From: Malus domestica | Taxonomy: Eukaryota > Streptophyta > Magnoliopsida > Rosales > Rosaceae | DNA: 64,000 nucleotides | NCBI RefSeq assembly: GCF_042453785.1 | Contig: NC_091673.1 | Coordinates: 1,309,501 to 1,373,500, forward strand | Reading direction: 5' to 3' | Shown: positions 22,501-35,177 of the stretch, piece by piece | Numbering within the stretch: position 1 is the first letter of the stretch | How the letters are laid out: each line of letters begins with the position of its first letter | Notes under the pieces: generated by a model | Told to the model about the DNA's origin: nothing | What the model saw: the letters and a program-made list of their open reading frames with translations, nothing else | The model's database searches: none | Position numbers and translations under genes: made by a program

Positions 22501-25500
22501 ATAGATATTGTCGGTGTTGAGGAAAACTGTGACTGATATAGGTCATTACATATGTAGGATCAGCGGAAGGGGACAAAAGCTGGGTGCATTGGTTAATCAC
22601 AGTGGTTTCGGCCTGCAAAAGAGGATCTTTCATCATTATGTATATCTAAGAAATATTCATGATGGACAATGTTCAAAACCAAGTCAACCAAGTCTGACAG
22701 TAGAAGTTAATAGTTTTAAGTACAGAAGATTCTAATCAATCCTGTAGGAAAACAAAATCATCTTTATGATAGGGGAAAAAAAAGTCATGGCATCTGAATT
22801 TTGACAGCAGGGAAAAAAAGATGTTACAGATGAACAAAACAGACACTACAAAATCAAAAAACTAAGGGAGCAACAACGAACCTGCTGCCATTCTTGAATT
22901 GCCAGGCCCCTTTTATCAATCCGTTGGATCAAAACATCACGTAGAAGAGAAGGGAAATAGCGTAGTGTTTTCTCTGACCATGTGTGATTACTATTGGCTA
23001 ATATCTGCTCTAACATGGTTTGAAGATAAAGCAGATGATCAGCATCAGCAATTCCTCGTGTCTTAATGATGATCGCAAGAGTGACAACTGTTACTCGATT
23101 CAAAGTTTCTGTGAATTCAGTTGGACCCTGCCAAAGTTTAACAATGCATACAATTAATTTTCAGTTTGTCTATGAAATTTAAACAAAAAAGGGTTGCTGT
23201 TTGGAAAATGCACTATATACCTTCCCTTCTCTTTTCACCAAGAAAAAGTCTCTCAGAGACAGAATAAGATTCATACACAAGTTCTCAGCCAACCTAAATA
23301 CACGGTGATCTCCACGTTTTGATTTTAGAGCAGAAACTATTTTCGTAACATCATACATCAAGGCTTTGCTTTTTCCTTGGTACCTATAAAGTCAATATTT
23401 ACAGCATCTGAAGCCAAGAGAGTCCTACCCTATCTTTGAAAATTATAATTAACTTGAAGGAAGTGTAATTTCGGCATTTGGATAATACAAATAATCACCT
23501 GTAAAGTGGAAGCAAACGGTAATTCAATATTTCAAGCACTAAAAGAGTTACGCCTGGCTTGCTCAATACCGAGGGATTCCTTTGCGCCAAATGCTGAGAT
23601 ACAGAATAAATAAATAAATATCACAGTACAAGTTAATGAAACACAAAAGGTTACAACAGTACTGTTTAAAAATGGACAAGGAAATTAAATTTTAACAAAC
23701 GACAAATGGTGCTTACTGTGACAAGGGAAAAAAAAGAGGAAGGGTATAAACTACAAGTTAAGACTGCAAAGACTTATACGGAGTAAGCAAATCAACATCA
23801 TAGTTACACAAGTGTAGGTGAAGGTGAACGCTGAAGACGTACCTGGAAGACCAACCATACAGACTATCAACTTACCCCCACAAGAGAAGGAAAAAGTCAA
23901 CATGGAGCTTTAATACGCTCCATATGATTTAGCTTATTCAGTAAAATGCTAATAATATGTGGCAACAAGCCTAATAGTAACATTTCAAGGAGTTATGCTA
24001 GAGACTTGGGGTCAAATTTTGCCTGCTTAGGAAAAGGGCAAACCTCATAGCTTTTGATCTTTAAGTTAAGTGCCCTAGTGGGAGTAAATTATTAAGATGC
24101 ATGATCATTTGCGAGAAACATGAGAAACATTCAATCAGAGAAGCAATGAAAACCTTAGAGTTAAAAGAAAATTACATTGAAATGAGAACGAAATAATGAG
24201 TAAGGTGCAATGAGTAGCAGCCTACAATATGTTTCAGCCATTGCAATACTAGGTACAACCTGCATTTAAAACATAAAAATATATGTCAAACGACAGTTCA
24301 AAAAGAGTTAATAATAGGTTGGTTGCTACATACAATAAAATATTTTCTACTAAGAAGCCACTCTCAGATCAATGGCAAGAAGCCATAGCTTGAAGTATAA
24401 ATTTCTTCTGATTATGCGCAAATCTCAAAATTAGAAATACCATGATTTCTATCAAAGTGAACAAAAACGATTCATGAACAACTCCATAAGGTGCAAGATA
24501 AGTGTATGTGTGTGTGCGAGAGAGAGAGAGAGAGAGGGGCCAACTCCTTTATTTTCTTTTTCCCCTTCCCCATCATTATACCATGTACATGTAATCCATG
24601 TTCTTAGTTCTTAGTTCTTACAGCCTGCAGCCTCTGGCTATCCTCTATGGAAGGCATACATCAGTAAATGAACAAAAGTTTCAATTACCAACAAGTATAT
24701 TTAACCAATTTGGGACTACTTCCAAATCCAAGCTGAAAATAGCAATTTGCAAGAAAAATAAAAGATTACCTGCCCAGAAAATAAAGATTCTTCCATTTGA
24801 TACGCCAGCTTTAAACATAGGTTCATTGAAAAGCCAGATAACAAGGACATCGGCAATGGACATACTTCCCGCATAACCATTAGCCTCTCATTGGACTGTA
24901 AGTTTGTTCCTGGTAACGACTCTATAACCCCAGCAGAGGATAACCAATTGATCACAGTTTCACAAGCTGGCTGCGCCATGGTGTAAGACACAACCCAAAA
25001 CATCCCAATTGACCTTTCATCCATATTCATATAATCCATCATTCGGTCCCCTGAAATAGAAACCAACAGATACAAGTTCACAAGATTTCCAGGAAAAATG
25101 TCCTATTATAGAATTTACTAAGTTTTATGAAATACTGTCATATAAGGCAATTTTATAACAATCGTTCTTGATTTCGTTGCCAGAAACTGTCAATTTGTAA
25201 TACTTCTGGAGTGGAATATACCTTTGCTCGCTGTCCTCCACCATTCATCTATTTGCTTTCCTTTCTGAAGCTGCTCATTATTCAGATATTCTCTAGTTGT
25301 CGTGTTCAATGACCAAATACGTAAATTCTGGCAACTGCTGATGAAGTCCAGCAGTATACTTTGAGGACTATTTGGATCTGAGCTCCTATCTTCTTTATGA
25401 AACGATAGGATCTTTCTTGTTGTCTCCACCTACAAGCAGTAAAGCTACAGGCTATAAATATGGCATGATCAAGTTGTATCAAATTACAGAGGAAACACAA

Positions 25501-28215
25501 ATCAAATTGACAGAAGTCATTCTTTGGGGACGAAGTGAAATAATGCCGACATTTAGTTAGTGCAGCTAAATAGACAAAGAAATTGCAAGAAGTGAGACAA
25601 ATTATGTGACTTCATTAGAAAGACAATGGATTCTACTTTTCAAGGACAACCTTTCTAGCATCTTGATTTAGAGCATTCATCACATGTTCAACCCGAATAA
25701 TTTGAGCAAGAAGCCAAGTGACATGATTTGTCCTAAGAATTTGTTGATCACCCTCGTTAAGGCGTGAAACTAGCTTGTCCACAAAATCAACAAAATCAAT
25801 ACAGCCACTTTTAATAAGAAAAAAGAATATATCCGAAAAGACAAGCCACTGTTGCCAGCAATTAATATCTGCAAGGAACAAGATATAAGCATTAGCTAAC
25901 TAAAATATCAATCATTATACATGCAGGCAGAACCACAAAATAAAAGTAGGATAAAAGTAAAAAAAAAATTAGGATAAAAAATTATATAGAATTGTACTAA
26001 AAGAAAACAAGGTAAGAAGAAAAAGGAAGGTCTACAATATCCATAAGAGAGCCATACAGCTAAAAAAAGGCTAATCTTATTAATTAACAATGAAGATAAT
26101 ATTACCTGAATTGGTCAATTTCAATAGCTCAACAATTCTATCAATTGTTGCCTCGCAAATCATTTCAGAGATGAAAACAGCACCAGGAGTAGGTCCTTGA
26201 GAAGGAGACCTGTAGCAGGGGGCTACAAGCAGCACCCGTTTCCACCAGTCGGGTGATGGAGTAGTACAAAGAGCATGCCTTATGCAACGCAAAGCTCTCT
26301 CCCAATCCAAACTTCCTTTTGGAATTGAAGTTGCAAGGTCCTACACCAGCAAAAGCAAAGGAATTCTAGATTATATCCCCGAAAAAAGATCCCTAAAGAA
26401 GTAGCATAGATACAGAAATTATGCTTGGTGGAGAATATCATTTCTTTTTACAGATATTACCAGTACATTATCATAAATCTAATGATACTAACTATTGAAC
26501 AATATATATACTGACATTCCCATGACAAATAACGAATTCTTAAATAAATTCATCACCTCTCCATGCAATGGTTCTCCAAGAACACTTGGATATGTGATTG
26601 GTGAATACCGCAAGGTTGCTACTGCTTCTCCTGAAACACTAGGAGTTGTCTGCGTGAAAATCCGATGAGTCCCAAATGTAGGGCAATGTAGGTGTTGATC
26701 TAACATTTTCATGTGCATGGCCATCATATCTCGCCTCCTATGGATCTCCAAGATTAGAGTAAATAAGGCTTCATCATCAGGTATATTCTCCATAAATTGC
26801 AACCCACTTCGCAGTAATTCATAGAAGGGCACTCGGCATTTTTCCTCGTCAACCAAAAGCCAAATCACATCCAAACAGCTATGTAGCCATTCAATTAGCG
26901 CCTTTCCAGGTCTCCAGGATCTTACACTATCAGATTCATCAACCCCAAGTTGTTTTTGGTCCCAATTAACCAGCCAATTAAGCATATGGGAAAAGATGTT
27001 AGCATGAGTCACTGGTTTTAAATTAAATTTGAGTCCAGTTAAAATGATCTTGCAGCACAGCTGACGAAGACTGCTTATGGCATTATCTCTTATAGATGAG
27101 TTGAACCTTGCCATAGCCTGCTGTCCATTGGAGGCTATGTCAGATGATTTAACTGGTGACATAGATGATGGTTCAATAGCAGACTGGCTGGGGGAACCAA
27201 TGCCATGCACTGAAGGTAACGGAGAGGCAGGACTTGAAGATTGAAAATTAAACGAGTTGGGGATTGCATTTGAAGATGGAAGCATACCGGACTGCGATGA
27301 AACAGTACGCATTGCTTGACTACCTTGACCAACTGACATTTCTGCAGCAGAGACTGAAGAAAGAAGGGATGGCAAAAAAGTATCCCAGTTAATGTGACCT
27401 ATAGTACACAAGCTCCTTAGAGCAAAGAGAAGAAACTCCGCCTGCGGCGCATGATTGCTGCATTGCACGACTAAAGATATAAGTACAGACTCTGTCACGA
27501 CACGCAGTTGATCTTGGTCCTGAAACACATGAAACAACAGCATCAGAACTACTACCTTAAAGTAATAAAACTCCTAACAACAATGATACATAAAACAGCT
27601 TGTTTCGAATTGTGCAACTCACAGGAAGCTGGCTCTGCAGTTGTTCAAAATCTAGTAGGAACTGCTCGTTTCGAGGTGGAAGCTCTCGATTAAGAGCAAG
27701 TACACGCTTCTGTGACTTGTTCCTGAAGAATCGACAACATTAACTTCTTCAAAGTGGTTTTTTTCCAACTCAAAATTTTTTCTTTGATGAGTATTATCAT
27801 ATCAACTGTACAGTTTGAGCACTCAGAACCCAAAATTATAATCTCTAACCAAAAAACGAACATTCATTTAAATTAGTTCATATAATTCATACAATTCGAA
27901 CTAATTACGCAGCCTAATTCAAATTAATTCATACAATTCGAACTAATTACGCAGCAAACAAACACACTTACGGAGGTTCTCGAATTGAATCATCGGATTT
28001 TTGGCGGCTACTTCTCTGCGAAAAAGCATGAAAATTTCTTAATTTCAGATTTATTGAATAAAAAGTTCGAACAAAAAAAATACAGAGCGAGTGCAAATTG
28101 TACTCACTCCTAAGTAGAGGTCGAAGAGATTGACAATTGCTGCGCGTGCGGGGTGAAACTGGTAAGCTCGCGAGGCAGCTGACGCCGAGGAGGATGGTCT
28201 CTGGTTTTGGTCCAT
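19528..28215 (-). CDS. MED23: Mediator of RNA polymerase II transcription subunit 23
   Basis: Twenty-one exons on the minus strand: 28108-28215, 27972-28015, 27623-27722, 26557-27519, 26106-26340, 25651-25868, 25222-25429, 24770-25050, 24176-24259, 23499-23593, 23221-23383, 22882-23127, 22442-22612, 22215-22328, 21994-22119, 21657-21805, 21243-21483, 20369-21143, 20093-20274, 19844-19947 and 19528-19729. All join in frame to about 1602 aa, close to my memory of Arabidopsis MED23 at about 1.6 kb of residues. Landmarks are the N-terminus MDQNQRPSSSASAASRAYQF, GSLDWERALRCIRHALCTTP, LLPVIPLIIYRLIENDAIDS, and the C-terminal GRAAESLRPDIQHLLSHLK. The protein is helical throughout with no enzyme motif. 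Family knowledge: MED23 is a Mediator tail subunit linking activators to RNA polymerase II. No break was seen. The least certain junction is the last intron (19730-19843), where the acceptor gives Phe rather than Leu. A GA microsatellite sits in intron 8. Confidence 0.93.
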
Positions 28216-28345
28216 TCTTTCAGTTCATGTCCAATCGGAGCTCCGGCGGAGAGAACGGAAGAGTGCAGAGAATGAGGCGGTGGTGGAGGATTCTGTTTTT
28301 TCAAGTAGGCGGAGGCACATCGGTTTTGTGCTGGGCGAATAGTTA

Positions 28346-28763
28346 GAGCAACTCCAGCCTTCGTTTTTGGACGGGGGACGGGCTGCAGGAAGGGGCCCGA
28401 GGGCCCGTTGATCCTTCTCCAGCCATGGAGGGCCCGAGTGAGAGTGGGAGCCCGAGCACAAGGGGGCGGATAGTTTACCGGCTTGCAGCCCGAGGGCCAA
28501 GGCATTTTTTTATTGTTTTTTGTGTCAGCCCGAGGCCCTACAGCCCAATTTCCCTGTTTTTTTTATATTTTATATTATTTAAACAAACAAAAAAAAAATT
28601 TATTTTATTACCTATTGCCAGGGGGAGAGTTCAAAGGGTAGAGATGCAAAAGGTAATTACTGTTCATTAATGGTAGTTACTATTCATTAAAGGCAGTTAC
28701 TGTTCAATATGGTGGATTCAATAGTGGATTGCCAGGGGGATGGCTCCAAGGGTGGAGTTGCTC
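28346..28763. mobile_element. PIF/Harbinger-like MITE with TTA target duplication
   Basis: Ends GAGCAACTCCAGCC and GGGTGGAGTTGCTC are near-perfect inverted repeats, flanked by TTA at 28343-28345 and 28764-28766. The three-base TWA duplication fits PIF/Harbinger. The 418-bp interior is GC-rich on the left (GGGCCCGAGGGCCCG) and AT-rich on the right and codes for nothing recognisable. It begins about 130 bp upstream of the MED23 start codon, so it may sit in the promoter. Confidence 0.75.
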
Positions 28764-29245
28764 TTATAGTGGGTATTATTTTTGCCAGAGGATACGGGGC
28801 CCCGAATAACATATACGCGCTGAGCTAATTCCCTCTATTTTCTATACGAATAACAACTATGTAACCAGGTCGACTCTATAAATCTTAAAACGCTACTGAA
28901 TCATATTATGTTTGATATATGTCGTCTTGAGTTGCTCTCAGGGCATTCAGATTTTCAGACATCTGCAAAAAATTGTAATAGTAGAACGAAACTATATATT
29001 TCATGTTGCATTCTGTCCCGTTTATTTTTTGTTAAGATTTTTCATAATGTTGTTCAACGTAATTTGTTGTAAGAAACTTTTAGTATGACGTGACGTGAAT
29101 ACGTGTTAGTATACTAAGTGTCATAATATAAGTAATCAAAAATATTATTTTCTTCAAATATCTAACCACTTACATTAGCCACTTGATGCAACATAATGCA
29201 TTATAGCACACCGAAAAATCTTCTTTTGATGTGCTCGCTTGTTTA

Positions 29246-29440
29246 GGGAAAATGATCTCGCCGGATCCCTTCCACTCTAGCCAACTGCGCAAAATATTTG
29301 GACTTTTGAAATTTGATTCAACGGCTAAAAATAAATAGTTCTATTAAAAGTTATAATAACTTTAATCGTTAGATCAAATTTCAAGATCCGAATTTTTTAC
29401 TCAATTGGCTCAAGTAGATGAGATCCGGAGAGGATCCTTG
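29246..29440. mobile_element. Small inverted-repeat element
   Basis: GATCTCGCCGGATCCCTTCC on the left pairs with GATCCGGAGAGGATCC on the right, and the inner arms TTTGAAATTTGATTCAACGG and TTAGATCAAATTTCAAG also pair. About 195 bp. Superfamily not determined. Confidence 0.5.
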
Positions 29441-30050
29441 TTTAGTTCTATCGGAAAGAAAGCCTCTTTGCATAAAAATGACAGTCTAAGATCCATCGTG
29501 TCTCGTGGGGCTACCATTTTTCTGAATAATACATAAATATTCGCACAAAAAAAGACAAAAAATATGAAATAAAAAAAGAACTGAAACACTTTTCGGAATA
29601 AGACCGTTGCATCCAGCTGTACCAAGCCACGTCAGCACAAGTGGTCTACCCGTGGACCGCAAACTCAGACGAAACGTTAAACCTACCTAAGCCCTCTGAT
29701 TCGAGAGGCCCAACATCCGTGGTAGCCTAGGCTTTTCTGCATTTAATAGTTACTATGCACCTGCATGTAAATATTAGCCGTCCGATCTCTGACACACCCA
29801 CACACTCTGCGATCCTCTGGCTTCTGCATTTACAATTTCACCCCCTTCTCTCTCCTTTCTCTGTCTCATCAGCTTCCACAAACCTCAAAAGGAGCTCCTT
29901 TTCTCTTTTTTTCGGCCCTCTATTCCCTTCTTTTATTCTTGCTCTTTTGGTTTCTTGGGGATTTATTTAAATTAGAATTTTTTTCTGGGCTCTTTCTTCT
30001 GTGGGGGGGTTTCATTTGTATGGTTTTGGAGGGCAGAGAGGAAGGATTCC

Positions 30051-33000
30051 ATGGCTACTCTGCTGTTCTTCTTCCTGTTGGCTGTCTCCGCAGTTTCTGC
30101 TGGTGAAGGTAAGCTTTTATGCCTCTCTGTACTTGTGTGTGTGTGTGTATTCCTTGTATGTTTAAGCAACTCTCTAAAATCTTAAGCTTTCATTTCTCAA
30201 TAATCCCTTTTTTTATGATTAAAATCTAATTTTTGGATGTCTGCATTGTGTTCTACGAGTTCCTATGTGCCAAAGACCCTTCCCTTCTTCTTAAAGTTGC
30301 ATTCTTTTGGTGTTTTGATGCGTTTCCGATGTGGGTTTTTGCCTCCTTTTTTCTGGGTCTTTTTTAAACATGTTCAAATGAATGGTAGTTTTTTCTAATA
30401 AATCTGCAAAGTCAGTGAGTTTATTGTGACTGATTTGTATAATATAGGTTTAGACAACATTCTTTGCAACTGTTCTGGTCAATAAAATTTAAATTTGCAG
30501 TAGTCTAGCGTGGTCTTCACTGTTTGACTTTGGTCAACAAAAGTTAAGTTCCAATAGTTTACAGGTCATTTGATTTGATTTGAAGTTTCAATTGTTGCCG
30601 CACTTTGAGTCTTTGACCAAAAAAGAAAGACAGGTTCTTCTTGAAAGATGCAGTCTTTCAAAAGGGGGAGAGAGAGAGAGAGAGAGTGGGTGCATTTAGC
30701 TGATTGAGAGATCCAACAAGAATGCCGCGTTTTTGTTGGTTGAGAGATCCAACTTGTTATGCAAGTTAGTCGGAGCTATTTACCATTTAGGCTGATTGTT
30801 TCTATACTGGGAGGTAAGCTGTCACTTTTCCCTGATTGTTTCCTACACCTTCCAACCACATGCCGTATGTAATATGTGTCCGACGACAATATTAGCATAG
30901 CTGAGATTCGTATGATTCTTAAGATTGTTGGGATGTTTCTCCCGTGCCACCTTTATTGAATTCCCGTCACAGCTGTTTAGTTGTATCATGGATTCACGAT
31001 GCTTGTCTATGAAGAAAGAGAACATGGTGGAGCGGTAGCTTGGGCCCATTATCTGGTCTCTAGACAGGAGATTAGAGGATTGCCTCCGGCATGTTTCGTG
31101 TTTGGTCATGAGGGTCTAATTGGATCAGTACAAACTAATTAGAGTTGTTCCTTAAAAAGTAAATCAAGCTGACAATGTCAAGATGGTTTTTCTGGATATC
31201 CATAAATTCGAAACATGTCACATTTATGAGTTGTACTACCCGTTCTACATGCATGATGAAGTGTTTTCGGAATACAAGAGATTCCGTTTCACAGGACAAT
31301 TTTGTTGTCTAATCCTGCATTCTTTGTTAATGTTTTGCAGATGCCTTCGTTGGTGTAAACCTCGGTACAGATCTTTCTGCCATGCCGAGCCCAACTCAGG
31401 TGGTGGCACTTCTTAAAGCTCAAAATATTCGACATATCAGACTCTATGATGCAGACAGAACCATGCTCCTCGCTCTTGCAAACACTGGCATCCAAGTGAT
31501 GGTTTCGGTTCCTAATGACCAGCTCATTGGGATTGGCCAGTCCAATGCCACTGCTGCTAACTGGGTTGCTCGCAATGTGATAGCCCATGTCCCTGCCACC
31601 AACATCACTGCTATAGCTGTTGGATCGGAAGTCCTTAGTGCCCTCCCAAATGCTGCTCCAGTCCTAGTTTCTGCCCTGAAGTTCATTCACTCTGCACTTG
31701 TTGCGTCTAACCTTGACCGCCAAATTAGAGTCTCTACTCCACACTCTTCCTCCATTATTCTCGACTCCTTTCCACCATCTCAAGCCTTCTTCAATCGCTC
31801 ATGGGACCCAGTCATGGTTCCCCTGCTCAAGTTCTTGCAGTCTACAGATTCATATCTCATGCTCAATGTCTATCCGTATTATGATTACGTGCAATCAAAC
31901 GGTGTAATCCCCTTGGACTATGCACTTTTCCGCCCTCTCCCTCCAAACAAGGAAGCCGTGGATGCTAATACACTGCTGCATTATACTAATGTCTTCGAGG
32001 CTATTGTTGATGCAGCCTATTTTGCAATGTCCTATCTAAACATCACTAATATCCCTATTGTAGTGACCGAGTCAGGCTGGCCTTCAAAGGGTGGCTCAGC
32101 GGAGCCAGATGCCACACTTGACAATGCCAACACTTACAACAGTAACCTAATTAGGCACGTGCTTAACAACACGGGGACTCCCAAGCATCCTGGGATTGCT
32201 GTTAGCACTTATATTTATGAGCTTTACAATGAGGATTTGAGACCTGGGTCTGTCTCTGAAAAGAATTGGGGACTTTTTAATGCTGATGGAGTGCCAGTTT
32301 ATACCTTGCACTTAACAGGTGCTGGAACTGTGTTGGCAAATGACACAACAAACCAAACCTTTTGTGTTGCGAGGGAAGGTGCCGATAAAAAGATGCTACA
32401 AGCAGCCTTGGATTGGGCTTGTGGACCAGGGAAAGTTGATTGCTCGCCTTTGCTGCAGGGTCAACCATGTTATGAACCAAATAATGTGCTCACACACGCA
32501 ACATATGCTTTCAATGCATATTTTCAGCTGATGGCCAAGTCACCTGGAACTTGTGATTTCAAAGGGGTGGCTACCGTTACTACCACAGATCCAAGTATGG
32601 TATCATGACATGTTTATTTGCATCATATTTTCAATTATTACAGACTAGCTTAGGTGCTTTGATAAAACTTTAGTAGTGAAGACTGCATCAAGTGGAAATT
32701 TTTCTGTTTATGGCACTGGCATTGTGTTATATCCTGCACTTTTGTTGGTGAAAATCTTGCTTTGTTACTGATATATTTCATTGCCAATTCTTGCAGGTCA
32801 CGGCACTTGTATATTTCCAGGAAGGTACAAGTTTAAACTCTCTCATCTTATTACGAATATATTTTAACTTCCAAGAGACTACCAGAAATAATCTAACCTT
32901 TTGTTCCTTTTTGGTGAATGTAGTGGCGGGAGAAATAGCACTTTCATCAATGGCACATCACTGGCTCCTTCTTCAAATTCCACAGCTTCTGGGTGCCCTT

Positions 33001-33080
33001 CACTATTTTTCTACAGTGGTGGTTCCTTCACAAGCTCTGTGATCATCGGTTTCTTAGTTCTGAGTGCAGTTCTCTTGTAG
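30051..33080 (+). CDS. GPI-anchored glucan endo-1,3-beta-glucosidase (GH17 with X8/CBM43 domain)
   Basis: Four exons, 30051-30108, 31341-32594, 32797-32824 and 32924-33080, encode about 498 aa. The first exon is a signal peptide (MATLLFFFLLAVSAVSAGE). The GH17 barrel follows from DAFVGVNLGTDLSAMP. The likely proton donor is Glu116 in AVGSEVL and the nucleophile Glu263 in VVTESGWPSKGG. An X8/CBM43 Cys-rich domain runs from about 360 (TFCVAREGADKK) to about 450 (GTCIFPG). A Ser/Gly/Asn-rich linker leads to a hydrophobic C-terminus (SSVIIGFLVLSAVLL), a GPI-attachment signal. Family knowledge: these enzymes hydrolyse beta-1,3-glucan (callose) at the outer plasma membrane and wall, some at plasmodesmata. 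Several N-glycosylation sequons are present. Exon 3 has only 28 nt, a small exon seen in this family. Closest remembered relative: Arabidopsis At2g01630. The first intron is 1.2 kb and holds a GA microsatellite. Confidence 0.93.
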
Positions 33081-33557
33081 AACGCAGTGAATTTGTATTT
33101 CCTGCAAAACTCTTTTGATAGACGAATATTTTTTAGAGGCTCAGTTTGGCACCGGTTGGGAAACTTGCAGCAAGACCCAATTTTGTACCCTCCCAGGAGG
33201 AATTAGGGGGTGGCAAGCTTTGATTTGAACATATAGGCAGAAGCAACTAGTGGTTGAAATGTGAGTACTTGTGTTCATTGGAATTTGCAGAAACAAATTG
33301 GAAGGGGGATCATTTAGGATTATTTTGGTGTACCTATCTTGTTTGCGTAAATCTGGTTTTTGCTGACAGTTTTATTCTTTTGTTCCGGACTTTAATCCGT
33401 CCATTTATATTCAGAGTGATGAATTCAAGACTCTTAATGTAAATCTGCCTGTTTTTCTTCATATCCATCCGGCTTTTCTTTCGTAAGATTTTGCCAGTAT
33501 TAACTTAAATGACGAACAGAAGTCATCCAATTGTTCAATAAACATGGCACAACCAAA
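33081..33557. other. Convergent 3' flanks of the GH17 and F-box genes
   Basis: About 480 bp of UTR-like sequence between two stop codons facing each other. No further gene seen. Confidence 0.6.
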
Positions 33558-34696
33558 TTATTCAACAACGCTGTGCAAATCTACAATGAACTTTGCATAA
33601 CAAACATCACAAACGAACCCGGTGGAACCAGGAGGACGGTATCCGTTGCCAGCGTGTTGCTTACAGTATGGCTTGTTGCAGAAGTCACATTTGGGAAGTT
33701 GCAGCCAGCAATCCGAACACAAGATGTCTGCACAAACAGCCTCTTCCATTTCTTCACAATTGTCGATGCACCCGCCGCACTCTTGGCACCTCGGAATGCA
33801 AAAGTTGCATCCTCTGCAATCAGTCATTGGCCTGTCTATCTTTGTCCTGCACGTCCTCCTTGGACAGTCGAAAACCATCCTAACCTCGTCGCATTTTGGG
33901 CAAACTTGGACGTCGATTGCAGCGTGACCGTTGTCGTGTCTGGAGGTTGGGCAGTCCTTGTACTCGTGAAACAGAAGAGGCCGTGATCCTCCTGTCTGCT
34001 TTTGCTGTGACCGGTTTATCTGGAGATACGACTCAAGCGTTTCGAGGTATTGTTTGTTCATGTTGTAGATGCCGTATATCATGACGCTCTTTAAGCCGTG
34101 ATGATTTTCGGATAATGTTTTGGCAGCTCGAATGACTCCGTCGGGTGTTAAACCGGTGCATCCCGGTACGTAGAGCTGAATCAAAGATTCAAAACGAAAC
34201 AAAATACAGGATAAGATGGTTAAAATCGTGTTCTTGAGCAAGGCAATTCCGACCATTCGTATCTTATCCGCCAAGAAAACCAATCGAAATTACCTATCCG
34301 GCGAGAACAATTCATATAAGATTACATCCATACCTTGTTGATAAGAGGATTCTGCTCAACGACCCCTTGAAGCCCCTCATCTGTAATATTGGCACAGTTC
34401 ATCAAAGCCAGAGATCTCAACCTACCATTAGCCTTGGATGTGATTTTCATCAGAACCTCATCGGAAAGCCTCAAGTTCAACGGCGCTTTGACGATGATTT
34501 TTAGCCATGGTAAGACATCTGTGTTTACTGCATCTCTCAGTGTCCTACAAACTCCGCTAACAGCAAGAAGCTCGAACAGAGGAAGGTAAGCTGAAACAAG
34601 GAACAACGCCTCGTGCGGTGGCCCTGCTTGTTCATCTCCCGAACTGTCAGTAGCTTCATGTTCTTGGTGTTCCACCGTAGACTCTGAAATCTCCAT
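33558..34696 (-). CDS. SKIP28: F-box protein SKIP28-like with Cys-rich C-terminus
   Basis: Two exons, 34334-34696 and 33558-34175, encode about 326 aa. An F-box-like segment, LFLVSAYLPLFELLAVSGVC followed by RTLRDAV, lies at about residues 30-60. Leucine-rich-repeat-like sequence follows (LRSLALMNCANITDEGLQGV, then LYVPGCTGLTPDGV). The C-terminal third is unusually Cys-rich with paired CxxC motifs (CPKCDEV, CRGCNFC, CQECGGC, CSDCW, CDFCNKPYC, CDVCY), suggesting zinc binding. Family knowledge: F-box proteins link substrates to SKP1-cullin ubiquitin ligases. Arabidopsis SKIP28 (At2g01620, from memory) neighbours At2g01630 and At2g01650, matching the GH17 and PUX2 genes here. The substrate is unknown. 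Confidence 0.85.
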
Positions 34697-35177
34697 GTTT
34701 CTCGGGTTTAAGCGACGGTAGTGAATTGTCCAGAAATGAAGCAGAACGTATCAAATTTCTTGGAGAGAGAGAAGGAGATTACAAATTGGGTTTTGAGATT
34801 ACGACTGATATGAGCAGTTTTTGTCAAGTTGTAATAAGTCGGTAGAAAGAAAATATCTCTCCACGCAAATGAACACTGTCAAATGCTAATGTAATTAAAA
34901 TTTTAACAGCATTCTGTGCTACTCCAGATAACATGACATGAATTTACAACGTTTTCACTGCAACAAATGTTTTATGCAACGGAACACGAGTGTTTGCAAC
35001 TCATCAGAAGAAAATATAACTCGTTTGTGCTTTTAGTACAGAAGCGTGAAACGCAGCATGAACAAGAGGGAACACGAACGTTGATAATTATTGCGAGTCT
35101 TGCGATTTTACATGCTAGCTGACAATGGAAAATGTCACACGTACAAGCAAGGACACGTCTAAAATTGGCGGACATTG
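34697..35177. other. Intergenic between F-box and dynein light chain genes
   Basis: About 480 bp holding the F-box 5' flank and the 3' flank of the LC8 gene. No gene or repeat recognised. Confidence 0.55.

Larger units (their letters stand above)
28216..30050. other. Divergent intergenic region between MED23 and the GH17 gene
   Basis: Besides the two mobile elements listed separately, this stretch holds the 5' flanks of both genes. The GH17 side, from about 29815, is CT-rich (CCCCCTTCTCTCTCCTTTCT), typical of a plant core promoter and leader. No other gene is seen. Confidence 0.55.
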
